NCBI GenBank assembly: GCA_964532385.1
Contig: CAZHHW010000001.1
Coordinates: forward strand, 37,863-101,862
Source of the DNA: UBA6921 sp964532385
Lineage (GTDB): Bacteria; Pseudomonadota; Gammaproteobacteria; SG8-11
Direction of reading: 5' to 3'
Length of the DNA stretch: 64,000 bases
Shown: in pieces, positions 17,167 through 26,034 of the stretch
Numbering within the stretch: position 1 is the first letter of the stretch
Layout of the letters: every line of letters begins with the position of its first letter
The notes under the pieces: generated by a model
Told to the model about the DNA's origin: nothing
Database searches by the model: none
What the model saw: the letters and a program-made list of their open reading frames with translations, nothing else
Translations under genes and position numbers: made by a program

Positions 17167-17853
17167 ATGACCCCGCCGCTCGAAACCATCGTGGTCGAAC
17201 CCGCCGCACCGGCCAATGCTGCCGTGATCTGGATGCATGGTCTGGGCGCGGACGGCCATGATTTTGAACCCGTGGTGCCGGAATTTGACTTTCCACCGCC
17301 GCTGCGCGTGCGGTTTATTTTTCCGCATGCGCCCTACCGGCCGATCACCATCAATGCGGGCCAGGTGATGCGCGGCTGGTACGACATCATCGAATTGGGC
17401 TCGCTGCGACAAGAAGATGCGCCGGGTATCAACGCCTCCGCGCAGGCGATCGAAGCCTTGATTGCCCGGCAGGCAGGCTTAGGTATTCCCGCGCAGCGTA
17501 TCGTGCTGGCCGGATTTTCCCAGGGCGCGGCCCTCGCGCTGCACACGGGGTTGCGCCATGCGCAACCGCTCGCGGGCATCGTGGCGCTGTCGGGTTATCT
17601 GCCGCTGGCGGCGTCCCTGGCCGCCGAGGCGCATGCGGCCAATGCGTTCACGCCGGTGTTTCTGGCGCACGGCACCATGGACAATGTCGTGCCGCTGCGG
17701 CTGGGTGAAATCACACGGGCGTTGTTGGAAAAAAATAATTATGCCGTGACCTGGCACACTTACCCCATGCCGCATAGCGTGTGCGCACAGGAAATCGCGG
17801 ACATCGCCGGGTTCCTGCGCGCCCAGTTGCGCGCGCAAGAAGTGGATAAATAA
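17167..17853 (+). CDS. Carboxylesterase / phospholipase-type alpha/beta hydrolase
   Basis: 228 residues, cytoplasmic. The oxyanion region VIWMHGLGADGHDF is followed by the nucleophile elbow GFSQGAALALH (GxSxG). The acid and His lie in AHGTMDNVVPLRLG and YPMPHSVCAQE. Length and motifs match the bacterial carboxylesterase/acyl-protein-thioesterase family (Pseudomonas EstB, YpfH type), which hydrolyses short acyl esters. AAGGAGA at 17151-17157 precedes the ATG. Convergent with cyaA. Confidence 0.9.
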   Translation: MTPPLETIVVEPAAPANAAVIWMHGLGADGHDFEPVVPEFDFPPPLRVRFIFPHAPYRPITINAGQVMRGWYDIIELGSLRQEDAPGINASAQAIEALIARQAGLGIPAQRIVLAGFSQGAALALHTGLRHAQPLAGIVALSGYLPLAASLAAEAHAANAFTPVFLAHGTMDNVVPLRLGEITRALLEKNNYAVTWHTYPMPHSVCAQEIADIAGFLRAQLRAQEVDK

Positions 17854-17873
17854 GCCGCGTAAAGCTACGACCG

Positions 17874-20711
17874 CTACAGCTTTTCCAGTTCCTGGTTCAA
17901 GCGTTCTTCGATGCGCTTTTTATAATTCAGGAAATTCACGATCTGCCATGGGTTGGGGGATTTGCCGCTGATGGCGCTGGGCGGCAAATCGATGTCGGTG
18001 ATAAAAATCGGATAACGCAAACCGCTGCGCCGCTGCGAGATCACGAATTTGGCCACTTCGCGGAATAAATCCGCGCCGTATTCGAACGAGGCGAATTCCT
18101 TTTCGTCGCAAAATACCGTGAAAGCGTTATTGACGTCGTTAGGCGCGCTGATCACCTGCACGTTAAAATAACGGCGCGGCGCGAATTCACGCGTGCTGTG
18201 CCGGGTCTTGAGTTCAAAGCCGCCTTTGCGGTTGCCTGCGATTTCATAAAATTCAATACGCATATCCCCGTTTCTGGGGGTGGCGTCTTTCGCGGAAAAA
18301 TTGATTCGCTGCAGTGCCGATTCGAAAAACTGATCGAAATGATTGATCAGCGTGACTTCTTCGTAATAGGGCATGCGGTGCGTAAACAGCGAGCCCTGTT
18401 CATCGGCCACGTAAATGTCGACGTTCTTGCCCTGGATTTGGTAGAAAAATTGAATCGCGCCCGGGCGATTCGCGTTGAATATTGCGGGCAATGCCGTGTC
18501 GAGCAAGGCGTTGCGGTCGATGTGGGTCACTGCGAAGCCCGCGTGCGGTTCGGCCAGAAAACGCAGCAGTTCGCCGTAATTCTCTTTGCGTGTGTAAACA
18601 AAATTGCTGTTGTCGCGATGCACGATGAAATAGGACTGCTCGCATTGCAGAATGTAGCGGGCGTCCTCATGCGAGGCTTCGCCATAAAACGCTGCCAAGG
18701 TATCGGCAAACAATTCTTCGATGCGCTTGGCGATCGAGGGGCCATGATTGGATGAAAAACTATAGGCGCGCACCGGCGGCGGCGCAATCCGGCGCGTCTC
18801 GCCGGAGCGGCCCCATTGCAGGTATTGGCACAAGCAGTCCATGAGGCCTTGGATATGCTGGTGGCTGAAATGCAGCACTTCCTGCCAGCTCGTGACCAGC
18901 AACTGGTCGAAACTCAGCGCAAGATTCATCGCAAAACCGCTGTAATTAAGCACATCGGTGCGATTGCTGATAATGTCCGAGCCTATGCGGCTGCCGCGCG
19001 CCATGGGGTCGATACCGATGTTGACAAATATAATGGAGCTCAATATTTCCGGCGGGCTGGACAGGGCTTCCATGTTGGTGCCGGGGAGCTCGCCGCCGGG
19101 ATAGCTTTGTTCCAGGCACGCGGTGATGGCGCGGAACTCCTTGACGTCGAGCTCGCTGTTTTGCGCGCGCACCGTCAATACGGTTTGCGCGCTCATGAGT
19201 TTATTGAAATGCAGCCACGCAATCAGCCCCAGCGGGCGGGTGGCGCGTTTGAGCACGGTTTCGGCCTTTTGCGCCGAGAGTTCCGCGCCGTGACTTAATG
19301 TCCAGGTGTCCTGGCCGTCGGCGCCCGCGATCTCTTGCAGCGCCAAGTGGGTTTCGATCAGGTCGGGCGCGATACCCCGGTTGACGATCTCGACTTTTCC
19401 GGCCTTGCGTTCGAAGGCCGCATACAGTTTGCGTCCCAGCACGGTCAGATCGCGTTGGCTGATTTGCGCCAGACGCGCCGTGCGGCGCGCGAAATCGGAA
19501 AGAAACAAATAACTGTTGGTCAATTCGTCGACCAGGACTTTGCGTTCCTTCAGAACCCGGTTGATCTTCCAGGTATTGCGCGAATCCAGAATGACAAGGT
19601 GGGTGTTGTTCCAGCCCCAGCGTTCCGCCAGCTTATCCATCAATTCGCGCTGCCAGGTGAGGTGTTTGGCCTGCGCCGGGGTGCTCAGCGGCAGATTGAC
19701 CTTGAAATAAAAGCAGCGCTGCACCAGCTCCAGCCGCTCCTGTTCCGCGCGCTGGTTTAAATACTGTTCGAGTTTCTCGATGAGCATGACGTAGGGATCG
19801 AGTCTGTCGAGAGAAATTTCTCCGCCATAAATTGCTTTCTTGAAGCGCGCGCATAGCAGATCGATGTTGGGAAATTCCTGCGCATAGGTTTCCATCAACA
19901 TGATCTTGAGCACCGACTTGTAAGGCGAATCGATGCCTTTATAAACCTGCCACAATGCCGCGCCGAAAAATTCCTGCGGCGGAATGGTGCTTAAGCCGCC
20001 GAAGTCGATAATCTCATTGGCATTGACGAAACGCCGCGTGATCAGGCCATTCAAATAATTGTCATAGTCCGCCTCGTGTTCCGGCGGCACCAGCCACCAC
20101 GCCGGATAACGTCCGGCCACCAGCAGTCCGGTGCGGTAAAATTCCTCGAGCAATAAATGATGCTGGGCGGTGCCGCTGCTTTCGCTGCTGAGATTCAGGA
20201 CTTCGCCGCTTTTGAATAGATCCGCATTCATCAAAAATATATGCACTTCAAGTCCCAGCGCCGCTGTCCACTGCTCGATCGCCGCGGCCTTTTTACTCAG
20301 CTCTTCGATCTGCGCGCGATTCAACGTGGGGCGATGACACAGCCACAGATCGAAATCGCTTTTTTCCGAATAGGCCACGGTGCCGCTGGAGCCCATTAAA
20401 AAAATCGCGTGGATATCATGAGTGCGTAACGCGCGTTTTTTAAATTCAAACGTTTTGGAAAGACGCTTGGCGGCTTCCAGGCTTTTTTGGTTGGGCATGT
20501 AGTCGGCAATGCCGCTGGGCGCTTCCTTGGAAATATAGCCGGGCAGCATCGGATGATTCAGGTGGAACAACAACGGCAGCAATTCCAGAAAATCGCGCTG
20601 TTTCCAGCGTAACGCTTCCTGCACACGCAACAAGCGTTCGCGATTTAGCATGAAAAAGCGTTGCTTGATGGCGCGAATTTCCGTATTCGCGCTTAAAGGT
20701 TTGAGCTGCAT
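17874..20711 (-). CDS. cyaA: Class I adenylate cyclase
   Basis: 945 residues. The N-terminal half holds the class I catalytic domain, with LMGSSGTVAYSEKSDFDLW near residues 125-145, the nucleotidyltransferase-like GS...DxD metal site. Other family blocks include HEADYDNYLNGLITRRFVN, FFGAALWQVYKGIDSPYKS and LKIMLMETYAQEFP. The remaining several hundred residues are the long regulatory C-terminal region, here longer than in E. coli CyaA (848 residues). It makes cAMP from ATP for CRP signalling. Class I cyclases are largely confined to gammaproteobacteria, which supports that placement. Divergent from the PAS/GGDEF-like gene. Confidence 0.95.
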   Translation of the reverse strand: MQLKPLSANTEIRAIKQRFFMLNRERLLRVQEALRWKQRDFLELLPLLFHLNHPMLPGYISKEAPSGIADYMPNQKSLEAAKRLSKTFEFKKRALRTHDIHAIFLMGSSGTVAYSEKSDFDLWLCHRPTLNRAQIEELSKKAAAIEQWTAALGLEVHIFLMNADLFKSGEVLNLSSESSGTAQHHLLLEEFYRTGLLVAGRYPAWWLVPPEHEADYDNYLNGLITRRFVNANEIIDFGGLSTIPPQEFFGAALWQVYKGIDSPYKSVLKIMLMETYAQEFPNIDLLCARFKKAIYGGEISLDRLDPYVMLIEKLEQYLNQRAEQERLELVQRCFYFKVNLPLSTPAQAKHLTWQRELMDKLAERWGWNNTHLVILDSRNTWKINRVLKERKVLVDELTNSYLFLSDFARRTARLAQISQRDLTVLGRKLYAAFERKAGKVEIVNRGIAPDLIETHLALQEIAGADGQDTWTLSHGAELSAQKAETVLKRATRPLGLIAWLHFNKLMSAQTVLTVRAQNSELDVKEFRAITACLEQSYPGGELPGTNMEALSSPPEILSSIIFVNIGIDPMARGSRIGSDIISNRTDVLNYSGFAMNLALSFDQLLVTSWQEVLHFSHQHIQGLMDCLCQYLQWGRSGETRRIAPPPVRAYSFSSNHGPSIAKRIEELFADTLAAFYGEASHEDARYILQCEQSYFIVHRDNSNFVYTRKENYGELLRFLAEPHAGFAVTHIDRNALLDTALPAIFNANRPGAIQFFYQIQGKNVDIYVADEQGSLFTHRMPYYEEVTLINHFDQFFESALQRINFSAKDATPRNGDMRIEFYEIAGNRKGGFELKTRHSTREFAPRRYFNVQVISAPNDVNNAFTVFCDEKEFASFEYGADLFREVAKFVISQRRSGLRYPIFITDIDLPPSAISGKSPNPWQIVNFLNYKKRIEERLNQELEKL

Positions 20712-20800
20712 AAGATTCCAGCGCTAATGTTTACCGGCGATGCATTGACTACACTGAGCCGGTCATCGTATGGCGTTTCATCGGGCGAAAGCGCGAATAC

Positions 20801-20829
20801 TTAAGCCTTGGGACAGGTGGTGCCGATAC
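20801..20829 (+). promoter_or_regulatory. Possible sigma-28 (FliA)-type promoter
   Basis: TTAAG at 20801-20805 and GCCGATAC at 20822-20829. The FliA consensus is TAAA-N15-GCCGATAA. The -10-like element has 7 of 8 matches, but the spacer is 1-2 bp long and the -35 is imperfect. It lies about 70 bp ahead of the PAS/GGDEF-like gene, and fliA is in this window. Weak support. Confidence 0.3.
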
Positions 20830-20898
20830 ATTGTTGTCCGTTTTTTTGCGTAATTTGCCGCGGACTTCCATTAAGGATTTTGAACCGGGAGAACAACC

Positions 20899-21714
20899 AT
20901 GCAGTTGATGAATCTGAATCAAGCGACGCAAGCGCTGCACTACGCGCCTATGGCGGTTTTGTTACTCGATCAGGAACGCCAGATCACTTGGGCGAACGAA
21001 GCATGTCATGTCTTTTTCGGCATACCGGCCGGAGAGCTGGCGGGCAAGAGTTTCAGCCAGATTACCGGCAATGTGTTGCAGCGCGTGGTGGGGCAGGAAG
21101 GTATTTACTATATCGCCGCCACCGGCGAACGCGCCGAGCGCTGGCTGCAATGCCGCGATCAGTCCGTGGAAAAAGGCGAGGCTAAATATTTTACCGACGT
21201 CACCGAGCTGCGGCGCGTGCAGGCACAGCAGGAACGCATCGCGCAGCAATTGCAGGAATTGGCAACAGTTGACCCCAAGACAGGTTTGTATACGCCGCGC
21301 GCGTTGATGCAAAACCTCGAGCCGCTGGTATCGCGCAGCCGCCGTTACAGCAATCCGCTCTCGATCGTGGTGATGTCGGTGGCGGGTCTTGCGGAATACG
21401 ATCATCTGCCGCAAGGTCCCGGCGCGCAGCAGGTGTTGCTGGCGGTGGGCCATTTACTTAAGGATCAGTTGCGCTGGGCGGACATCATCAGCCGTTCGTC
21501 GAATCATGAGTTTGTGATGGTGCTGCCCGAGACGTCGACCGAGGCCACGCAAAAGCTGATCGACAAAATCCGTTCGCGTCTGGGCAGCCTGGTGGTGCCC
21601 GAAGGGCCGGAAAAAGGCTATGCGATCGATGCCCGCTTTGGGGTGGCAAGCTGGCAAAAAGGCGATGACGCGCAGCAGTTGTTGCAGCGCGCCTATAACG
21701 CAGGCGCCCGGTAA
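20899..21714 (+). CDS. PAS domain protein with degenerate GGDEF domain
   Basis: 271 residues, soluble. Residues 8-100 form a PAS domain (MAVLLLDQERQITWANEACH, FFGIPAGELAGKSF). A short coiled helix (RRVQAQQERIAQQLQEL) leads to a GGDEF-like domain starting VDPKTGLYTPRALMQNLEP. The active-site loop reads SRSSNHEFVMVLPE, with SSNHEF where GGDEF should be, so the first metal/GTP glycines and the Asp are lost. It is therefore probably not a diguanylate cyclase but a GTP- or protein-binding receptor. GGGAGA precedes the ATG. A FliA-like promoter may lie upstream. Confidence 0.85.
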   Translation: MQLMNLNQATQALHYAPMAVLLLDQERQITWANEACHVFFGIPAGELAGKSFSQITGNVLQRVVGQEGIYYIAATGERAERWLQCRDQSVEKGEAKYFTDVTELRRVQAQQERIAQQLQELATVDPKTGLYTPRALMQNLEPLVSRSRRYSNPLSIVVMSVAGLAEYDHLPQGPGAQQVLLAVGHLLKDQLRWADIISRSSNHEFVMVLPETSTEATQKLIDKIRSRLGSLVVPEGPEKGYAIDARFGVASWQKGDDAQQLLQRAYNAGAR

Positions 21715-21839
21715 GAATCGCGGACATAAAACGGCGTCTTTTGCCGCAATGCGGCGTTAGGGCTAGGTCTCGTCATTGCACCTTGCTCTGCGCCAAAACC
21801 CGTCCGTTATATTTGTTCCGATATGGGCGACGCAGACCT

Positions 21840-22430
21840 CTAACCGGAGCTGCGCGGCTTCAACACCAGGGCCGCCAGCCCGGCGAGCGCGCCGAATAAA
21901 TGCGCATCCACCACGACTTCGCCCCCCGCCAGGCTCGCGGTGCCCGGCATGGCGCCGTGCCATTGCTCCCATGCAAGTTTGAGTGTAATCAAGCCCAGCA
22001 GCCACCAGCCTTCGCGTAACTTAAGCCGGATCTCCGCCATGCAACCGGCCACGAAGTAGCCGTGCAGCGCGCCGGACAAACCCACGTACCAGCCCACTTC
22101 GGGTGTGAGCAGCAACAGCCCCGCGCCGGTGGCCAAGGACGTCACCAGCACGATGACGAGCCATTGCACGTGGGTGAACCGCGCGCCGAAAAACATCCAG
22201 ATCAACAGCAGGCCGGCCAGATTCAGTAGCAGATGCGTGAAGCCCAGATGCAGGAAGTTGCCGCTCAGCAAGCGCCAGACTTCGCCGTTCAGGATCGCCT
22301 CGCGGTCGTAGCGCAACAGCTGCTGGACACGATCGCCGCCTAATTGCCCGGCAATGGCCAGCGCCGCGACGCTCAGCGGCACCACATACAGTTTCGATTG
22401 TCGAAGCAGGGAGTGCAGAGGCATGGGCAT
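21840..22430 (-). CDS. rrtA: Rhombosortase (rhomboid-family intramembrane protease)
   Basis: 196 residues with about six membrane helices. Family features are the N-terminal LLRYDREAILNGEVWRLLSG, then HLGFTHLLLNLAGLLLIW. The Ser nucleophile is in YVGLSGALHG and the His in VVDAHLFGALAG, the rhomboid Ser-His dyad. These blocks fit the rhombosortase subfamily, which cleaves the C-terminal GlyGly-CTERM sorting tail of exported proteins. The next gene, divergent across a 135-bp gap, begins a type II secretion operon; GlyGly-CTERM proteins are often type II secretion substrates. No GlyGly-CTERM protein was found in this window. Confidence 0.85.
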   Translation of the reverse strand: MPMPLHSLLRQSKLYVVPLSVAALAIAGQLGGDRVQQLLRYDREAILNGEVWRLLSGNFLHLGFTHLLLNLAGLLLIWMFFGARFTHVQWLVIVLVTSLATGAGLLLLTPEVGWYVGLSGALHGYFVAGCMAEIRLKLREGWWLLGLITLKLAWEQWHGAMPGTASLAGGEVVVDAHLFGALAGLAALVLKPRSSG

Positions 22431-22565
22431 TCACGCGTGGATGGGGCAAGTAGTATAGGAACGGCGGACGGGCCGATCAAACCGCAATTGCATTTGTTAT
22501 AGTAGGCCGCCCGTGGAGGCTTGCCGGGGAAACGGTTTGGCAATTAATTTTCGAGGAATCAATTT

Positions 22566-23009
22566 ATGCCGCAGTTCGTAAGCAAAACGCGTATGCGCGG
22601 TTTTACCCTGATTGAAATCATGGTCGTGGTGGTGATCCTGGGCATCCTCGCCGCGATCGTGGTGCCCAAAGTGATGGACCGTCCGGATACGGCGCGCATC
22701 GCCAAGGCCAAACAGGACGTGCGCGCGCTGGAAAGCGCGTTGAATCTCTACAAGCTCGACAATTTTGTGTATCCGACCACGGATCAAGGGCTGGAAGCGC
22801 TGGTGCAAAAACCCAGCGGCAGCCCGGAACCCAAGAACTGGAAGGAAGGCGGCTACATTCCGCGCATGCCCAAGGACCCGTGGGGTAATCCGTACCAGTA
22901 TCTCAATCCCGGCACGCACGGCGCGGTGGATATTTATTCGCTGGGCGCGGACAACCAGGTCGGCGGAGAAGGGGCCAGTGCGGACATTGGTAACTGGAAC
23001 ATCGAATAA
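22566..23009 (+). CDS. gspG: Type II secretion major pseudopilin GspG
   Basis: 147 residues. The prepilin signal is MPQFVSKTRMRG|FTLIEIMVVVV, with cleavage after Gly and Glu at +5. The hydrophobic spine is followed by the GspG-specific segments TARIAKAKQDVRALESALNL and LYKLDNFVYPTTDQGLEAL. The calcium-binding C-terminal loop is DPWGNPYQYLNPGTHGAVDI ... GADNQVGG. It polymerises into the periplasmic pseudopilus that pushes folded proteins through the secretin. GAGGAA lies ahead of the ATG. First gene of gspGHIJKLMN; gspC, D, E and F are not in this operon. Confidence 0.96.
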   Translation: MPQFVSKTRMRGFTLIEIMVVVVILGILAAIVVPKVMDRPDTARIAKAKQDVRALESALNLYKLDNFVYPTTDQGLEALVQKPSGSPEPKNWKEGGYIPRMPKDPWGNPYQYLNPGTHGAVDIYSLGADNQVGGEGASADIGNWNIE

Positions 23010-23103
23010 GCCCTCTCCTCCGCCGCACAGGAATGTGCAACGCGAAGCGCAGGGATGCGCGAGAGCGGCTTCGAAAATAAGGTGGGGAGGAAAGGCAGCA
23101 GTT

Positions 23104-23150
23104 CACCCCTCCTCATTTTCGAGGAGGGGTGGACGCGCAGCGGACGGGGT
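23104..23150. repeat. Palindromic repeat inside the gspG-gspH gap
   Basis: The stem CACCCCTCCTC / GAGGAGGGGTG with loop attttc is followed by gacgcgcagcggacggggtggt. The same arrangement is a widespread dispersed element in beta/gammaproteobacteria. It lies in an unusually long (210-bp) gap between gspG and gspH and could reduce read-through, which would favour high GspG relative to the minor pseudopilins. Confidence 0.6.
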
Positions 23151-23219
23151 GGTGGGGTGGGTATACCCAGCACTGCCACGGTCTCAAAGTAGCCCTTGAA
23201 CAGCTTCCCACTCGAGTCA

Positions 23220-23882
23220 ATGGACGTGAAAACTAAATTATCTTGCTGTGGCACGACCGAGGGGAGATTTCAGCGCCGCTGTGCGGGCTTTACCCTGATC
23301 GAGCTGATGGTGGTGATTTTCATCATCGGCATCATTGCGGGCTACGCCACCTTGTCGGTGGGGCAAAGTCATACGCGCGTGCTGCAAGACGAAATCAAGC
23401 GTTTACAAAGTCTGCTGACGCTGGCCGGCGACGAAGCGGTGTTGCAGTCCGAGGAGCTTGCGATCGAGGTCTACCGCAACGGGTATCGCTTCATGCATCT
23501 GGAGCAGGTGGAGCAGGAATGGGAATGGCAGCCGGTGCTGGACAATGCGATTTTTCGCGTGCGCTGTTTCCCGGAGGGCATTGAACTGGGTGCGCAGATC
23601 GAAGGCACCCCCGCCGTGCTGGAACAATTGGATTGCGCTGCCGAGGCGGCCAAGAGCGACAAAGAAAAAAATCCCGACGGGATTAAAGATGAAAAGTCGG
23701 TAACCAATAAATCCACGAAACCCGAAGATATTCCACCGCGCATTTTTCTGCTGTCGAGCGGTGAAATGACGCCGTTCGAATTGACCTTGTCGCTGCCCGA
23801 TAAAAGCAGCTTGCGCCTGGCCGGTGATTTGACCGGCAAACTCACACAGCCGGTACCGGGCGATGCAAAGAAACAGTCCTAA
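23220..23882 (+). CDS. gspH: Type II secretion minor pseudopilin GspH
   Basis: 220 residues from the ATG at 23220; a TTG at 23196 would add eight residues. The prepilin cleavage site is RRCAG|FTLIELMVVIFIIGIIAG. The family-specific part follows (AGDEAVLQSEELAIEVYRNG, FMHLEQVEQEWEWQPV). The 23-residue leader before the cleavage Gly is longer than usual. A charged, Lys/Glu/Asp-rich insert (KSDKEKNPDGIKDEKS) near residue 150 is also unusual. GspH is a minor pseudopilin beneath the tip complex. Its end overlaps gspI by 20 bp. Confidence 0.9.
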   Translation: MDVKTKLSCCGTTEGRFQRRCAGFTLIELMVVIFIIGIIAGYATLSVGQSHTRVLQDEIKRLQSLLTLAGDEAVLQSEELAIEVYRNGYRFMHLEQVEQEWEWQPVLDNAIFRVRCFPEGIELGAQIEGTPAVLEQLDCAAEAAKSDKEKNPDGIKDEKSVTNKSTKPEDIPPRIFLLSSGEMTPFELTLSLPDKSSLRLAGDLTGKLTQPVPGDAKKQS

Positions 23883-24243
23883 TGCGCGCGGGTTCACCTT
23901 GCTGGAAGTGCTGGTCGCGCTCGCCATCCTGGCGCTGGCGCTGGCGGCGGGCATCAAAACAGCCGGGTCAAATATCGACAATGCCGCTTATCTGCGCGAC
24001 CGCACGCTGGCGCATTGGGTGGCCATGAACAAACTCACTGAAATGCAGGTGTTCAATAAATTTCCCAGTGCCGGGAGCAGCGAGCATGGCTCTTTGTTGC
24101 TGGCGGGGTCGGAGTGGTATTGGACGGTGCAAACCACCGTCAACAAGTCGATCCCAACCTATGAATTTGGTGTGGCCAACATCGAAGTACGCCACACCGA
24201 AGATGCGAAACAGCCGTTGGCCACATTGAGCGCGGCGTACTAG
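23863..24243 (+). CDS. gspI: Type II secretion minor pseudopilin GspI
   Basis: 126 residues. The prepilin signal is MQRNSPNARG|FTLLEVLVALAILALAL. The downstream family block is RDRTLAHWVAMNKLTEMQVF and EWYWTVQTTVNKS. GspI starts assembly of the GspI-J-K tip of the pseudopilus. It starts inside the 3' end of gspH (20-bp overlap), showing tight coupling. Confidence 0.93.
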   Translation: MQRNSPNARGFTLLEVLVALAILALALAAGIKTAGSNIDNAAYLRDRTLAHWVAMNKLTEMQVFNKFPSAGSSEHGSLLLAGSEWYWTVQTTVNKSIPTYEFGVANIEVRHTEDAKQPLATLSAAY

Positions 24244-24289
24244 CGTGGTTCGCCTGCCTATGCCTATCAGGAATTTTTTGAGACGCGAC

Positions 24290-24961
24290 ATGATGGATCA
24301 AACAATGCACTCCTTCCCCCTGCAAGGGAGAAGGAGTGCGTTGAGTCGTGGAGCGAATTTTTCGGGCGGGTTCACCCTGATCGAGTTGATCGTCGCGATG
24401 GCGGTGTTCGCGGTTATGGCGACCATGGCGTACAGCGGTTTGCAATCGGTGCTGGATGCGCGCGCGCGCACCGAGCAGCATGCGCAGCAACTCGCTGCGT
24501 TGCAAACCGCATTTTTCTGGCTGGGCAAAGATATCGAACAAGCGGTGCCGCGCGGCGTGCGCGATCCCTATGGCGAACCGGTCAAAGCGCTGCTGGCCGA
24601 GCCCACGGCGGAATACGGCCTGGAGTTGACACATGCCGGCTGGAGCAATCCGTTTGCCAGCGGCAAACGCCAGCGCAGCATGCTGCAACGCGTTGCCTAC
24701 GGTGTGCATGAAAAGAAATTGCTGCGTAAATACTGGTTCGATCTGGACCGTGAACACAACAGCGCGGTGTTTGAGACCGTGTTGCTCGAAGGCGTGAGCG
24801 CGCTGGAAATGCGTTACGTCGACCATAATCTTCAGTGGCAAACCCAATGGCCGCCGCTGGGCAGCAAAGAGGTTCTGCCCGTGGCAGTGGAGATCAGTCT
24901 TGACATTGAAGGCTTCGGCAAAATCGCGCGCCTGTTTCGGGTGCCGGAGGGACCGGCGTGA
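24290..24961 (+). CDS. gspJ: Type II secretion minor pseudopilin GspJ
   Basis: 223 residues from the ATG at 24290; 24293 and 24305 are in-frame alternatives, and the frame opens at a GTG at 24245. The cleavage site is SGG|FTLIELIVAMAVFAVMAT, preceded by about 27 residues. Part of this leader is encoded by a GC-rich palindromic repeat (24307-24339), so the leader seems lengthened by repeat insertion. Family features follow: TEQHAQQLAALQTAFFWLGK, DIEQAVPRGVRDPYG and ALEMRYVD. It forms the pseudopilus tip with GspI and GspK. It overlaps gspK by 4 bp. Confidence 0.9.
   Translation: MMDQTMHSFPLQGRRSALSRGANFSGGFTLIELIVAMAVFAVMATMAYSGLQSVLDARARTEQHAQQLAALQTAFFWLGKDIEQAVPRGVRDPYGEPVKALLAEPTAEYGLELTHAGWSNPFASGKRQRSMLQRVAYGVHEKKLLRKYWFDLDREHNSAVFETVLLEGVSALEMRYVDHNLQWQTQWPPLGSKEVLPVAVEISLDIEGFGKIARLFRVPEGPA
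24307..24339. repeat. Palindromic repeat within the gspJ leader coding region
   Basis: Outer arms GCACTCCTT / AAGGAGTGC flank a CCCCCTGCAAGGGAG core. It is related to the copies at 15401-15447 and 15494-15520. Here it is read in frame and adds residues to the prepilin leader of GspJ, or lies just after the true start if translation begins at 24305. Confidence 0.6.
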
Positions 24962-26034
24962 CGGTGCATGATCCTACGCAGCGCGGTGTCGCGTTGATCA
25001 CCGCTTTGCTGGTGATTGCGCTGGTGGCGGCGGCGGCCGTGGCGATGTCGTCGCGTCAGCAACTCGATATCCGTCGCACGGCGAATATCCTGCAACGCGA
25101 TCAGGCCTACGTGTACGCGGAGGGCGCGGAGATGATGGCGCGCGCGGTGTTGGCAAAAGACAATCCTGCGGAAGATGACAAAGAAGAAGATTGGGGCAAA
25201 AGCGGCGTGAGCATTCCGTTCCAGGGCGGCTTGCTGACCGGCGCGCTGGAAGATTTACAGGGGCGTTTCAATTTGAACAATGTCGTGAAAGGCGGTGTGG
25301 TGTATGCGCCGGATGTCGGCCGCTTGACCCGTTTATTGACAATTTTGAGAGGTAAGAACCCTGACGAGGATGTGTGGAAAAACGCCGAGCCCGCTGATTT
25401 GGCCCATGCCGTGGTGGACTGGATTGATACCGACAGCAACGTGACGACGCCGGGCGGCGCGGAGGACAGCGACTATCTCCAGACCGAACGCCCCTACCGC
25501 GCCGCCAACACGCCGATGGCATCCAGCAGCGAGCTGCTTTTGGTGCGCGGATTCACGCCCGCAATTTATCGTGAAGTGGCGCCTTATGTGACCACGCTGG
25601 CGGAGCACACCTTGATCAACGTCAACACAGCAAAACTGGAAGTGCTGCGCACGCTTGATGAAGACATCAATTGCATCGATGTGACCAAGCTGGGGCGTGA
25701 CTCGGAGGTACTGACGGCGAGTACGAATGATACGTCTACTGAAGTTAAGCCGAAGATTTTCAAGGATGCAGAAGAGTTTCTGGTAGCAGCCGGTGCCGGA
25801 TGCCAATTAGTCGGGTTTGCCAAAACACCGAAACCAGGCAGCACACCCCCACCCGCCGGGGCAACGCAAGAACAACCTGCCGCAGTCCTCAGCGTTAACA
25901 CCAATTACTTCCAGGTGAACGCTTATGCCGAAGTGGGTCCGGAAGATCATCGGGTCAAAGTGAAGTTATATAGCGTGCTACAGCGCAAGGCAGGTAAAAT
26001 CGCCACGCTCTCGCGCGCGCAAGGATTTGAGTAA
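24958..26034 (+). CDS. gspK: Type II secretion minor pseudopilin GspK
   Basis: 358 residues from a GTG that overlaps the gspJ stop. The prepilin site is TQRG|VALITALLVIALVAAAA, lacking Glu at +5 as is normal for GspK. The large alpha domain includes EDLQGRFNLNNVV, ADLAHAVVDWIDTDSNVT and PYRAANTPMASSSELLLVRG, then TLINVNTAKLEVL. GspK caps the pseudopilus tip and its size is typical. A Pro/Ala-rich insertion (KPGSTPPPAGATQEQPAA) near residue 290 is a local oddity. Confidence 0.95.
   Translation: MTVHDPTQRGVALITALLVIALVAAAAVAMSSRQQLDIRRTANILQRDQAYVYAEGAEMMARAVLAKDNPAEDDKEEDWGKSGVSIPFQGGLLTGALEDLQGRFNLNNVVKGGVVYAPDVGRLTRLLTILRGKNPDEDVWKNAEPADLAHAVVDWIDTDSNVTTPGGAEDSDYLQTERPYRAANTPMASSSELLLVRGFTPAIYREVAPYVTTLAEHTLINVNTAKLEVLRTLDEDINCIDVTKLGRDSEVLTASTNDTSTEVKPKIFKDAEEFLVAAGAGCQLVGFAKTPKPGSTPPPAGATQEQPAAVLSVNTNYFQVNAYAEVGPEDHRVKVKLYSVLQRKAGKIATLSRAQGFE

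Noticed and set aside
20899..21714. Active diguanylate cyclase
   Set aside because: The signature loop is SSNHEF, so catalytic activity is unlikely.
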